Positions 36,601 to 45,936 of a DNA stretch of 64,000 nt are shown here, in pieces. The stretch covers positions 62,001 to 126,000 of the forward strand of contig NZ_CP082788.1 in assembly GCF_021462285.1 (NCBI RefSeq), given 5' to 3'. Under the pieces are notes generated by a model. That model was not told where the DNA came from. It worked only from the letters and a program-made list of their open reading frames with translations, and did not search any database. Positions within the stretch are counted from its first letter, which is position 1, and each line of letters starts with the position of its first letter. Origin of the DNA: Serratia entomophila (GTDB taxonomy: Bacteria > Pseudomonadota > Gammaproteobacteria > Enterobacterales > Enterobacteriaceae). The position numbers were made by a program, and so were the translations under genes.

Positions 36601-37924
36601 AGGTCACAGCATCCGGATCATCCCCCGACTGGCGTACCGGTTCACGGTACCACCAGGCACCGCTGTCCTGATACAGGATACCCACCACACCTTCGCCGTT
36701 AAGGTCTACAAGCTGATAGGGTTGAAGCAAACTCAACTTGCCCATATCGTCACGCGTCTGCCATGCCGACAATGTCGGCGGGGTAAAGGTTTGCCACCCC
36801 AATGCCAGTGCCGGCAAGGCACAAGACGTCCCGTCCGACTCATAAGCCACCTGGTGCACGTTCTCGAGCAGACTGAGTGAAGGACTTTCCCTGTAGTCCA
36901 GCAACAGGCGAGAAATCAATGCTGGCGCATCATTCGCTCCCGAACTCCCCGCCAGAACACCTAGGTAATGGAACATCAAAACCTGACGGCACAGGCGGCG
37001 AGTCCGCAGGTTAAAACCAAACTCATACCCGGAAAAACAATCCTGACGACACAGCCACTCCCCACTTCCTGGTGTTTGCCAGGCCGGCGCTTCAGACAGC
37101 ACCGAGCTACGCTCACCATAATCAAACACCAGGATAAACAGCCAGCTATCCATTGATGGTGTCGACACCAGCGCCGGTAGCGTCCGAGCCGCCTGACGGT
37201 TACCATACCAGACCGCCACCGGATAACGTTGGGCGCCGGCCTGCGGGTGCGCGTCGCGCTCCGCCTCGTCACAACCGTCATCATCTTCCGCACGGTATTG
37301 GTAATACATCTGTTCGCCGGTAAGTGATACCGAGGACTCCATCAGCCAAACCGCCGTCTGTGTTGGGGCTGTGGGGTTGCTGATGCGAGCCTGCGCATTT
37401 CGGCCCAGCAGAGCCACCTGTCCGTCAGGGGTATATAACACCCAAAATTCCGTTTCTGTCTCGTCGGCGGGCAGCCAACGCTCAAGGCGGCTGAGACTAC
37501 CCTCCGTACGTGAACGGTAAACCTGAACGTTGAAGCTTCCGCCTGGGTTTATCCCCAGTAGTGAGGTGGCCTGCCGTGCTTCTTGGGTGCCAGCAGCCGT
37601 GAGTGCCGGCACCAGCACCTCACCGTCCGGACCGGTGAATTCATCAGTATCATCGTAGGTAGGTGCTCCGTTGCGCGTACGACGCTGGACAGCAGCACCG
37701 CCGATACCCCAGCCAATGCCAAAGGGGCCGTTCCCCGACCGGCTGTGATAATTAAGTGCCCCAGTGGGGGCGTAACCCCGACCGGGGCTAACCGGCAAGG
37801 GAATACTCAGGGTCGCCGCACCATCCGGCCCTGCCGCCGCGATATCACCCTTGAGCCCGGTGACCGCACCGCCCCCGGAAGGCAACGTGGGGGCAGTAAT
37901 GGCCATGTCTTGATGATTTTGCAT
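33638..37924 (-). CDS. sepB: TcB/SepB-like toxin complex linker component
   Basis: A 1428-aa TcB. The N-terminus is a SpvB-type domain ('GGAVTGLKGDIAAAGPDGAATLSIPLPVSPGRGYAPTG', core ATLSIPLPVSPGRGYAPTG). Beta-propeller repeats with FG-GAP/VCBS-like motifs follow ('DLNGDGRLEWVV', 'DTDGSGTTDLIY'), then TcdB middle regions and the start of the Rhs shell. The propeller docks on the TcA channel and the rest joins TcC to form the cocoon. The length equals remembered SepB. GAGGAG precedes the start. A hairpin lies in the 53-bp gap after tcA. Confidence 0.95.
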   Translation of the reverse strand: MQNHQDMAITAPTLPSGGGAVTGLKGDIAAAGPDGAATLSIPLPVSPGRGYAPTGALNYHSRSGNGPFGIGWGIGGAAVQRRTRNGAPTYDDTDEFTGPDGEVLVPALTAAGTQEARQATSLLGINPGGSFNVQVYRSRTEGSLSRLERWLPADETETEFWVLYTPDGQVALLGRNAQARISNPTAPTQTAVWLMESSVSLTGEQMYYQYRAEDDDGCDEAERDAHPQAGAQRYPVAVWYGNRQAARTLPALVSTPSMDSWLFILVFDYGERSSVLSEAPAWQTPGSGEWLCRQDCFSGYEFGFNLRTRRLCRQVLMFHYLGVLAGSSGANDAPALISRLLLDYRESPSLSLLENVHQVAYESDGTSCALPALALGWQTFTPPTLSAWQTRDDMGKLSLLQPYQLVDLNGEGVVGILYQDSGAWWYREPVRQSGDDPDAVTWGAAAALPTMPALHNSGILADLNGDGRLEWVVTAPGVAGMYDRTPGRDWLHFTPLSALPVEYAHPKAVLADILGAGLTDMVLIGPRSVRLYSGKNDGWNKGETVQQTERLTLPVPGVDPRTLVAFSDMAGSGQQHLTEVRANGVRYWPNLGHGRFGQPVNIPGFSQSVTTFNPDQILLADTDGSGTTDLIYAMSDRLVIYFNQSGNYFAEPHTLLLPKGVRYDRTCSLQVADIQGLGVPSLLLTVPHVAPHHWVCHLSADKPWLLNGMNNNMGARHALHYRSSVQFWLDEKAEALAAGSSPACYLPFTLHTLWRSVVQDEITGNRLVSDVLYRHGVWDGQEREFRGFGFVEIRDTDTLASQGTATELSMPSVSRNWYATGVPAVDERLPETYWQNDAAAFADFATRFTVGSGEDEQTYTPDDSKTFWLQRALKGILLRSELYGADGSSQADIPYSVTESRPQVRLVEANGDYPVVWPMGAESRTSVYERYHNDPQCQQQAVLLSDEYGFPLRQVSVNYPRRPPSADNPYPASLPATLFANSYDEQQQILRLGLQQSSAHHLVSLSEGHWLLGLAEASRDDVFTYSADNVPEGGLTLEHLLAPESLVSDSQVGTLAGQQQVWYLDSQDVATVAAPPLPPKVAFIETAVLDEGMVSSLAAYIVDEHLEQAGYRQSGYLFPRGREAEQALWTQCQGYVTYAGAEHFWLPLSFRDSMLTGPVTVTRDAYDCVITQWQDAAGIVTTADYDWRFLTPVRVTDPNDNLQSVTLDALGRVTTLRFWGTENGIATGYSDATLSVPDGAAAALALTAPLPVAQCLVYVTDSWGDDDNEKMPPHVVVLATDRYDSDTGQQVRQQVTFSDGFGRELQSATRQAEGNAWQRGRDGKLVTASDGLPVTVATNFRWAVTGRAEYDNKGLPVRVYQPYFLDSWQYVSDDSARQDLYADTHFYDPTAREWQVITAKGERRQVLYTPWFVVSEDENDTVGLNDAS

Positions 37925-37937
37925 GCTCAGTCTCCTC

Positions 37938-37961
37938 GCAGGCCCTCGTTCGGGGGCCTGC
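37938..37961 (-). other. Intercistronic stem-loop between tcA and tcB
   Basis: GCAGGCCC and GGGCCTGC form an 8-bp GC-rich stem with an 8-base loop, ending 1 base before the GAGGAG ribosome site of tcB. There is no U-tract, so it is more likely to affect message stability or tcB translation than to terminate. Confidence 0.6.
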
Positions 37962-37977
37962 GCTATGTTGATACCTA

Positions 37978-40900
37978 TCAGCTGATAATGGTGTAACGGA
38001 TATGCAGGATGATGTCGCTCAGACTGAGGAGCATCGCCTGTTGTTTGCCGTCAGCATCCGGGAAGCTCAGTGTCAGGGTCCCTGTGTCATCAACTGGAAG
38101 TCCTTCAAACGGCAGGTAACGCGGGTCATTGAAATCCAGTTGGAATTGGCCGCTGTCGTTCATTCCGTGTGAGACCGCCAGCGCGCTGCAACCCCGGGGC
38201 ATGACCATACTTCCGCCGTAGCTGAGAACCGCACGGACGTCCTGATAGGGGCCGACCAGCGCCGGGAGCGTGACGCTTATTTGTTTGATGCGCCTCATGG
38301 TGCCAAGGGAGACCGGGTAATCGTTGCCGATACCGAGGTCAGCCAGTTTCAGGGTGGCCTCGAGTTGCTGTTGATCCATCTGTAATCCGTTGCTTTTCGT
38401 ACCCGCACTGCCCGAACCGTTACTGACCAGTTCCACCACCTTGTCGGCCAGAGAGAATGCCGCATCCTCCGCGAGGCTGGTATAGACCTCCGACAGGCAG
38501 ACCGTCCGCGTCACCTCTATTGCCCGCTCATCCCCCGTCAGCCAGGCCTGCTCCATCTGCGCCAGATTCAGCATCAGGGTTTCCCCGGCCAGCAGACCGG
38601 CATTTGCCCCCATCCAGGCCCCCGGCTGGATAAACGACCTAGTCTCGAATTTATCCCACTGCCAGGCCTGTTGCGCCATCAGGCAGCGGGATACTGCCAG
38701 GTCATAGAACTGGTAATAAATGGCGGACAACCTGCCCCGCAGCCAGCTGTACAGAGCCGTATTGTTGAACTTACTCTGCAGGAATGCCAACTGCGCCTGT
38801 GCCTGGGTCTGCTGGGTCTCAAGGTAAGTTTTCTGCAGCTCAGCCCCTTCCCGGCGCACTGCCATGGCCGCCAGCTGGGCATCAATCTGCGCCACGTCAG
38901 ACTGCGCACTATCACGCTGGATTTCCCACTCCTCCCGGCGACGGCGGTACACTTCCGACTGGCTGATTTTGTCCGCTGATATGCGGGTGGCATCGGAGGA
39001 CACCTGGATGCCGATGGCGGTGGCTTTAAATAGTGCCCCATAGCGGGAGCCCCCGACGGCCAGCCCGTAAATATTGGGCAGCATATCGGCCGCGGCCTCG
39101 GCCAAAAAGAGCGCGGCGGTTGATGCCGACAGCACGGACGAACTGAGGTACAAGTCCATGGCCTGTTTTTCGCCGGTGTTGACGTCCGCCTCGTACAACA
39201 CTTTGTAACGTTCAAAACGCATCTGCGCGCCGCGGCGGCTCTCCTCCAGGGCGGCAATATCCGCATCGATTTCCTCGAGGACGTTATCCTGCTGGCGAAG
39301 GCCCTGGCGTATCAGTTCACTGCCCTGGGTCTGCAGCAGTTTGGCCAGCGCCTCCGCATCCTGACGCTCGGTAATACCGAGCAGTGTGTTGCCGAACCCG
39401 GTCAGCAGGCTCACCATCCCCCGGGCGTTCTCCAGCATGACCGGGAAACTGTAAAGCGGCATCACCGCGGCCGGCAGTGCTGCAGCACCCTGCGCGCTGT
39501 TGACGACGGCACTCTGCAGGGCGGACGGTTCGGACGGCGTGGCGTAGACGGACAGGGAAAGCGGCTGGCCGTCAATGGAGAGGTTGTGGCGCAGGTTATG
39601 GAGCCGCTGTGCCAAGGTTTGCCAGTAGCCTTTGAGCACCTCGTTCTGCTGCGGGAGGAACAGTGCCGTCAGGGAATTCGCCGTCCGTGTCTCGGGAGCG
39701 GGCACCAACCGGCGCACGGCCAGCAGGGCCTCCTGGTAATCGCGTCGCGTCACCTCGCTGGCTGCGTCACCCAGGGTCAACGCCGACCAGTCGGCGTCAA
39801 AGGAAATATAGGGCTCGTCGCCCAGAAGGTTCAGGGCCTGGACGTACCACATCCGGGCCTCGTTAAGGGTGTCCCGCTCGAGCAGCCGGTAGGCGGCATC
39901 ACCGCGGGCAATCAGCAGGTCGAGGTACGACATAAAGGTGGCGACCTTGTAATGCATGGGGTCGTACTGGGCTATTGCATCGGGGTCAATGGAGTCCAGC
40001 GGCGAGTCGTTCCAGCCGGTGTCCTCCTCCAGCGGACGGACATTCCAGGTGTAATTCTGCAGCACCCCGTTTACCACGTGCCCGGCCGGGTTCCAGACAT
40101 ACTGCAGCCAGCGGGTGGCTTCCGGGAAGTGCTGTTCCTGCAACAACCGCTGGAACACCATCATCGGCGTGTAATAGAACAGCTCCCAGAAATAGAGGGC
40201 ATTGGCTCCGGAGAAGTCCATAAACACATCACTCCCCTCTTCCAGGGCGGGTTCGGTAAGCCTCTGGGTCTCCATGGAAAGAATGGTGTCAATCCCGGTA
40301 TTCGCCCGGTCGACCAGTTGGCGGGCAAAGAGGGTGTTGAGGCGAATAAGCGCCACATCGTTACCCGCAGTGAAACGAATATACTGCGCGCCACGCGTAT
40401 TTTTACGTAATGCGATAACGGAAGTGTCATTATTAATGTTTCGAATGACGGTTAATATGGCCGTCCGGGCGGCCAGCACGACGTTATTCTGATCGACAGC
40501 GGTGAACGTAAACGTCACGTCAAACTCATCTTCAACAATATCACTGGTATTAACGGTAAAACTCAGCGATTTGGTGTTGAAAAGATTATTCCCGGATTGC
40601 AGACTCAGCTTATCATTATACCATTCAGCGGAAGGCCAGGATTTAATTTCAGTCCCATTTACGCCGGATGTCAGTATGATATCATCGATTAATTCATATA
40701 TCTGAAGTGCCGGCATGAGCGACTTTACACTCCAAAAATCTTGAGAGCCAATAGACGACACGTAATTAACTTTTGATGTACTGCCGCTAATTAAAGCGGT
40801 TATCATTTTATCTGACAAAATTCCGCTGAAGTATTTATTTGATGAATCAATAAATAACTCAACAGAACCACTAACGCCAGTGACGGAATAAGATTTTACA

Positions 40901-43900
40901 GTGACACCAACTGCTTCTTTTCCGACCTGGTATACTTTTGAATTAGAAACATCCACTCCCACAAATCCGTCAAATCCGCCGGCGGCCTGGCCTGCATAAA
41001 AATTAATTTCCTCAAATTCTATCCCTGCCTGAACGAATTTTTCTATGGTAGATTGAGTGGCGATGCCAGCAGTACTAACAAAACACGAAACATTTGCTGT
41101 AATATGAAGCTCTGGCGTCAAAAGAGAGGAATCTTCATTAGTAAAAACAGTACTTGTAGTTTTAGAATTAAGGAGTGAGAAATCGCTGTGGATAACATCA
41201 TCAATTAAACTCGTTGCACTGACAAAATAATTAGCGGAAGGGTCTGAAAAAACATTATTAATAAATTTCTCAGTGCTCGTATTAAATTCGTGACTGACGC
41301 TCTTAAAAATCCCTATATCTGAGATGACATTTAGCGTCATATCATTATCCACAGAAATCAGCTGAGCGTTATCAAAGTCCGGCTTGCTGGTGACGGAGTA
41401 AAACGCGCAATAGAGCTGCTCAGTCAGGGGATTACAGGTCACATGCATGCCCTGCGTTTCCGGAAATGCGATGTTGCCGGTAATGTCGAACGACACCGGG
41501 GAACTCCATGTACCGTCGTAGCGCCGGAACGACAGTTTCAGCGTGTAGCTCTGCTGCGTGGTTGTCGTGCTCTCTGCCTCCGTATCAGCAGACTGATTCT
41601 CTTCGACCCAGACGACATAAAGGCGACTGTTGAAAAACACCGAGCACACAAGATCTGACCACGGATTCATTCCGCAGTTAATTTTTGTCCATCCGGTCCA
41701 GGCATTCGCGGGCATCATTGAGTCTTGGATTTTGCTGTGGTTGGCGCTGCGCCAGTACCAGTTAGTCTGATCTGTGATGCTGCGACCCACATACCATGTA
41801 GTCCCCTGCGTCATGCTGGCGTTATCGTGATATCCGCTGACAGTGTTCAGATTGGCAATCTGCTCAAACGTGGTCAGATAGGTTTTAAAGGCATCCTCCA
41901 CGGTATCGCGGTTGATACTGCTCTGGCTGACAGACTGCAGCAGGGTGTCCATCATGCCGGTCTGCCCGATACGGACCGTCGGGTCGAGGTAGTTTTCCGG
42001 ATAGTAAACCAGCTCTGAGACGCCCGCCCAGGTGCTGTAACGTTTGTTGAACGTATCCCAGTCAGTGAAAAACTGACGCCCCCTCACCTCTGCCATGGCG
42101 CTGAGTTCTATTCCGTTAAGGGCCCGGTTGATATACAGCCGTATGCCGGCGATGGCCTCCGCAATGCGGGTGGTTTTTACCTTGGCTGACACCTGATTAT
42201 CCAGCAGCAGATACCCGAAGAGGTCATCGCGCCCGGATACCATGTTCGGTGCCAGATTACGCAGATAATACGCACAAAGGGCGCTGCTGGTCCCCTCCTC
42301 CAGATAATCGTGCAGCGCCGAGCTCTGGCTGCTTTTCAGCCCGGCCTGCAGCAGACCGGATACCACCTGCCACTGGCTGTACAACGGTGCACTGTCATCG
42401 GACACATTGATGTACTTCAGGGCAATCAGGCTAGCCAGACCGGATGGCGTAATGGACAGGGTCTCACTCATGTCCAGCCACTGCTCAGCCTGGTCCACCT
42501 CTTCCCAGGAGGTGAACACGCTGTTGTCCTGTTCACCGGCCCCCCTCACCTGCGCCAAGGCGCCGGTCACATCCTGCTCATTCTGTGACAGGGCCCGGGC
42601 CAGCAGGGCTGACGACAGTTCTCCGGTCTCAAGTGCGGTCAGGACCTCCCCGGCATGGCTGCCGCTGCGGTTAACGACGGCATGAAAACGCGTAATGTCG
42701 CGAAGCGCCGGCAGGTCATGGGGCAGATGGTGCCATCCTGTGCGGAAGCGTCCCGGCTGGCTGACCAGCAGCGTCAGCTCGCGCGTGCTGAGGCCGGTGC
42801 TGCGGATGATCAGTGCCAGTTGCCACAGGGCTTGGCAGAACCCTGCCATCTGGCCCGCCTGCTCGTCATTTGGGGCGGCATTCATCACCAAAAGAATAAA
42901 TTCCGTCAGCGTCAGCCCCTCTGGCTTCAACTGGTCCGCCCAAGTCAGCATCGCCTTCGCCGTATCCGTGGCGTCCAGCTGCATGGCGGCGGCAATAAAG
43001 GGAGCGCCATCGCCGGGGAGCGTTTCCGGGAACAGCTCACGGCCCGACAGTCCGTTGCGCAGGGAAGCGAGCAGGTTCTCAATGTCGGGGGTCAGCAGGG
43101 TACCGTACTGCGTCGTCAGCATCAGGAACACATCGCTGACCGTCCAGCCCTGCTCCGTGAGCCAGGTGGTGGTCTGGTACAGAAACTGCGTCAGCTCATT
43201 ATCGGACAGCGAGCCGGCGGCCACCCCGCTGAAAGGGGAGACGGACAGCAACATTGACAGCTCACCAGCGGATAGGTCGTGGATGTCAGCCAGGAGTTTC
43301 ACTCGGTAGAGTGCGGCGATATTGTCAGCAGAGCAGCTAAACCCAGCGCTGCTGTCACCGCTGGCCAACTGCCAGAGCGTGGAAAGCCCCGAGGCGCTGA
43401 TGTTAAATGCGCGTTTCAGTACGCTGAGACGGAAAGCATCCTCCGGTGCTTCAGAGCGTAAGTCGAGGGGGGTATCATCTGCAGAAAACAGCTGGCCGTT
43501 CAGCGGTGGGGTGTTGAACAGCGTGGTGAACAGGCCGGTTTCGCCGCTGAACGCCTGGTCACTGATGGTTCCGTTGCACAATATCAGTGACCGGGCCACA
43601 TCAAGCTGATAGTGACGCATCAGGTAACGGACCAGGAAGATTTTACTCAGGACCGCATGGTCAATGGTGAGACCGTTATTAAGAATATTGGTGATTTGAT
43701 ATATTTCCGCCGTGGTCATGCCCGTGGCCTTGTATAGGCGGATAACTTTATTTAATTTAAGAATGAATATCGCAGGATCATATTCAATCAGAGTGAAGTT
43801 TACTGTTGAGTAATATCCCCCCCCTTTCCTACTCAATCCTATTGTGATCCCATCATTTAACTTTCCTTCATCTATTTCAACAGGAATGCTATAGCGAACC

Positions 43901-45108
43901 CCTTTTTGAAGCTGATAATCCCCAGAGTAAAGATTGCTACTGTTAGAACCTAACGACCCTAGTTTGAAACTATCCTCTGATATCGTTGACACCACGCTGA
44001 AATTATAAAGATATGTTCCATCCCCATAAGGTATAAGCTCAGGGTTAATCTGCTGTGAGTCTCCGCCTAGCGTTCTTAAATAATGATGTATAGTTATTAA
44101 ACCAGTGCTTTCATTCAGAGTTACGACACTTAATTGACTATTAATGTAGTATTCATTGTTTGGATTTGAAAAGTCCAGCCTTAATGACAATAACGAAGTT
44201 AGCTCATCGTAATCAAGATCATAAAATGTTGCAAGTGCATCATAAGATAACAGTGAGGAGGGAGGCATATCACCAAAATTCTTACTCCAGAGTGCTTCGT
44301 AACTGTCTGTCGTAATTTCTTCGGCCAGTATCTGATACAGCTCCGGTGAAATATCGGCTTCAATGGCCAGCATGGAGGCAGGGTCCATAAGCTGCGCCAC
44401 ATCCGGATTACGGCTGAACCCCATCAGCGTCGGGTCCTGCACCAGAATGGCTTGGCGGGCCGCCTCGTACGCCCAGTGATAGGGGGTCAGGCCGGTCAGG
44501 CGATACCCGGCGAGCAGCTCCCTGACGCTGTCGTCGTCAAGCCCTTCCGCTGCCCCGATACCGCGATACAGTAGCTCATTGGACAGGCTCAGGGTGGAGA
44601 GCTCGTCGTCCATATTATTCTGGCTAAGGGCCAGCGCCGCCAGGTCGGGACGCCGGATGTCCAGCCGGAACAGCGAGGTGTCCGGATGCAGGTCCTTCGC
44701 CTCACGGTACAGCTCGGTCAGATACGCCGCCGGTGAGAACATGGAGGCCACCGAGCCGGGGCGGGCGAAACGGTCTGCGCGGGAGCCAAACCAGTCATCA
44801 TAGCTGCGACTGCCGGCTGCCTGCCGTATTCCCAGGCGAACGGCATTCACCAGTAGGGGATTCGCCCGGGCCAGAATACGGGATTCGGTGAGCCGGTTTT
44901 CTTTCTGTTCGTGCTGCGCCTGACTGTACAGATAGCAGACCTCTCCCCATGACAGGCTGTCGCCAGTGATTTTTTTGACCTCGGGAAACGAACGCGAGAA
45001 TAAATCCGTCAGCGTCACCGCTGTATCGTTTTCTTCTGACAGGCGTGCTCGTGGAGCATTCACTTTCTCCAGAATATCATCAATATTATACATAATGTCT
45101 TGCCTCAT
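37978..45108 (-). CDS. sepA: TcA/SepA-like pore-forming and receptor-binding component
   Basis: A 2376-aa TcA that forms a pentameric pre-pore with a central channel. N-terminal VRP1-type alpha-helical shell segments are seen ('PGSVASMFSPAAYLTELYREAKDLH', core MFSPAAYLTELYREA), with 'RRPDLAALALSQNNMDDELSTL' nearby. The neuraminidase-like region and the C-terminal coiled-coil plus TcB-binding domain follow ('DPRYLPFEGLPVDDTGTLTLSFP'). Two AT-rich stretches (about 43740 to 44300 and 40420 to 41350) encode beta-rich insertions at about residues 269 to 456 and 1253 to 1563. The family places receptor-binding domains there. The length equals remembered SepA, so the start at 45108 is kept; 45093 is possible. 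Confidence 0.95.
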   Translation of the reverse strand: MRQDIMYNIDDILEKVNAPRARLSEENDTAVTLTDLFSRSFPEVKKITGDSLSWGEVCYLYSQAQHEQKENRLTESRILARANPLLVNAVRLGIRQAAGSRSYDDWFGSRADRFARPGSVASMFSPAAYLTELYREAKDLHPDTSLFRLDIRRPDLAALALSQNNMDDELSTLSLSNELLYRGIGAAEGLDDDSVRELLAGYRLTGLTPYHWAYEAARQAILVQDPTLMGFSRNPDVAQLMDPASMLAIEADISPELYQILAEEITTDSYEALWSKNFGDMPPSSLLSYDALATFYDLDYDELTSLLSLRLDFSNPNNEYYINSQLSVVTLNESTGLITIHHYLRTLGGDSQQINPELIPYGDGTYLYNFSVVSTISEDSFKLGSLGSNSSNLYSGDYQLQKGVRYSIPVEIDEGKLNDGITIGLSRKGGGYYSTVNFTLIEYDPAIFILKLNKVIRLYKATGMTTAEIYQITNILNNGLTIDHAVLSKIFLVRYLMRHYQLDVARSLILCNGTISDQAFSGETGLFTTLFNTPPLNGQLFSADDTPLDLRSEAPEDAFRLSVLKRAFNISASGLSTLWQLASGDSSAGFSCSADNIAALYRVKLLADIHDLSAGELSMLLSVSPFSGVAAGSLSDNELTQFLYQTTTWLTEQGWTVSDVFLMLTTQYGTLLTPDIENLLASLRNGLSGRELFPETLPGDGAPFIAAAMQLDATDTAKAMLTWADQLKPEGLTLTEFILLVMNAAPNDEQAGQMAGFCQALWQLALIIRSTGLSTRELTLLVSQPGRFRTGWHHLPHDLPALRDITRFHAVVNRSGSHAGEVLTALETGELSSALLARALSQNEQDVTGALAQVRGAGEQDNSVFTSWEEVDQAEQWLDMSETLSITPSGLASLIALKYINVSDDSAPLYSQWQVVSGLLQAGLKSSQSSALHDYLEEGTSSALCAYYLRNLAPNMVSGRDDLFGYLLLDNQVSAKVKTTRIAEAIAGIRLYINRALNGIELSAMAEVRGRQFFTDWDTFNKRYSTWAGVSELVYYPENYLDPTVRIGQTGMMDTLLQSVSQSSINRDTVEDAFKTYLTTFEQIANLNTVSGYHDNASMTQGTTWYVGRSITDQTNWYWRSANHSKIQDSMMPANAWTGWTKINCGMNPWSDLVCSVFFNSRLYVVWVEENQSADTEAESTTTTQQSYTLKLSFRRYDGTWSSPVSFDITGNIAFPETQGMHVTCNPLTEQLYCAFYSVTSKPDFDNAQLISVDNDMTLNVISDIGIFKSVSHEFNTSTEKFINNVFSDPSANYFVSATSLIDDVIHSDFSLLNSKTTSTVFTNEDSSLLTPELHITANVSCFVSTAGIATQSTIEKFVQAGIEFEEINFYAGQAAGGFDGFVGVDVSNSKVYQVGKEAVGVTVKSYSVTGVSGSVELFIDSSNKYFSGILSDKMITALISGSTSKVNYVSSIGSQDFWSVKSLMPALQIYELIDDIILTSGVNGTEIKSWPSAEWYNDKLSLQSGNNLFNTKSLSFTVNTSDIVEDEFDVTFTFTAVDQNNVVLAARTAILTVIRNINNDTSVIALRKNTRGAQYIRFTAGNDVALIRLNTLFARQLVDRANTGIDTILSMETQRLTEPALEEGSDVFMDFSGANALYFWELFYYTPMMVFQRLLQEQHFPEATRWLQYVWNPAGHVVNGVLQNYTWNVRPLEEDTGWNDSPLDSIDPDAIAQYDPMHYKVATFMSYLDLLIARGDAAYRLLERDTLNEARMWYVQALNLLGDEPYISFDADWSALTLGDAASEVTRRDYQEALLAVRRLVPAPETRTANSLTALFLPQQNEVLKGYWQTLAQRLHNLRHNLSIDGQPLSLSVYATPSEPSALQSAVVNSAQGAAALPAAVMPLYSFPVMLENARGMVSLLTGFGNTLLGITERQDAEALAKLLQTQGSELIRQGLRQQDNVLEEIDADIAALEESRRGAQMRFERYKVLYEADVNTGEKQAMDLYLSSSVLSASTAALFLAEAAADMLPNIYGLAVGGSRYGALFKATAIGIQVSSDATRISADKISQSEVYRRRREEWEIQRDSAQSDVAQIDAQLAAMAVRREGAELQKTYLETQQTQAQAQLAFLQSKFNNTALYSWLRGRLSAIYYQFYDLAVSRCLMAQQAWQWDKFETRSFIQPGAWMGANAGLLAGETLMLNLAQMEQAWLTGDERAIEVTRTVCLSEVYTSLAEDAAFSLADKVVELVSNGSGSAGTKSNGLQMDQQQLEATLKLADLGIGNDYPVSLGTMRRIKQISVTLPALVGPYQDVRAVLSYGGSMVMPRGCSALAVSHGMNDSGQFQLDFNDPRYLPFEGLPVDDTGTLTLSFPDADGKQQAMLLSLSDIILHIRYTIIS

Positions 45109-45227
45109 TCATTACGTTGATGGTCCCATCCGTTGTGAAGGACAGGCCGTACACAGTCATTTATTCATTGTTGCGCCACCGCTCAGTACGCGGTGTTATC
45201 TTCATCTTGTGGGTACGTCGCAAAGGG

Positions 45228-45662
45228 TTATGCACCCAGTTTCTCAAACAACACCCGTTCAGCTTCGCGTCGGCGAATCAGTCCGGGAAGGACCTTCCCA
45301 TTGGCCCGGGTCCAGCGTAAAAACTCGTTCCCGGCGCCGACATAGTCCTGTTTGTTGAGTTTTTTCAACAAGGTAGAGCGTTTAAAATTCCCCTGGCCAA
45401 TATTAAAAACCAAAGAAACCAGGGCATCGTATTGCGACTGATTCAGAGGAACCGCGACGGCCTGACTGACCGCCCGTTCAAATACGGTAATATCGTTTGT
45501 CAGCATCGTCTGGGCTTCATCGACCGTGATGATGTCACCCTTTGTAACCCCTGCCGTGTGGCCATAACCGACAGTCCAGACGTCAGCGGCGCAGCGATAA
45601 GCGTGTAAGCGCAGACCTTCGAACTCTTTGATTAATGCGATACCTCGGGAACTTATCTTCAT
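45228..45662 (-). CDS. Endolysin, P1-type lysozyme (GH24), Tc-side lysis cassette
   Basis: A 144-aa muramidase. The catalytic region 'EFEGLRLHAYRCAADVWTVGYGHT' (core RLHAYRCAADVWTVGYGHT) has Glu15, Cys24 and Thr30 in the spacing of the Glu-Cys-Thr triad of P1 Lyz. The start at 45662 (MKISSRG) follows GGAG with 5 bases between. No signal-anchor is present, so holin action is needed. It overlaps the 90-aa membrane gene by 4 bases and lies 119 bp upstream of tcA. It is a paralogue of the endolysin at 19.7 kb. Confidence 0.93.
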   Translation of the reverse strand: MKISSRGIALIKEFEGLRLHAYRCAADVWTVGYGHTAGVTKGDIITVDEAQTMLTNDITVFERAVSQAVAVPLNQSQYDALVSLVFNIGQGNFKRSTLLKKLNKQDYVGAGNEFLRWTRANGKVLPGLIRRREAERVLFEKLGA

Positions 45663-45931
45663 TTTTTCTCCCCCCACCGAAGGATTTCGCCATTGCGTAT
45701 ATAAACAGACAGGAAAAGCGAAAGGTTAATGATCGTCTCGGACCAATCCGCATAGTAATACTCCCCCGTCATCGTCCTGATGGAGACAGCGCCGCACGCC
45801 GTAATAATGAGAAAAGCAATAAAAGAGACGACAATGTTTTTCATTTTATGATTGATACGCCACAGGAATAATCTGACGGCAATAGCCAAGCAAATCACGG
45901 CATTAACATTAAGAAGTATGATTTGGAACAT
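45659..45931 (-). CDS. Small membrane protein, holin/antiholin candidate
   Basis: A 90-aa protein with three hydrophobic segments (about residues 3 to 24, 31 to 50 and 63 to 78) and a charged C-terminus 'RNGEILRWGEKK'. Its ending and layout resemble enteric phage holin-family proteins encoded directly upstream of lysozyme genes. The stop overlaps the endolysin start (translational coupling), and the gap to the upstream membrane gene is 5 bp. Confidence 0.7.
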   Translation of the reverse strand: MFQIILLNVNAVICLAIAVRLFLWRINHKMKNIVVSFIAFLIITACGAVSIRTMTGEYYYADWSETIINLSLFLSVYIRNGEILRWGEKK

Positions 45932-45936
45932 GGCGG

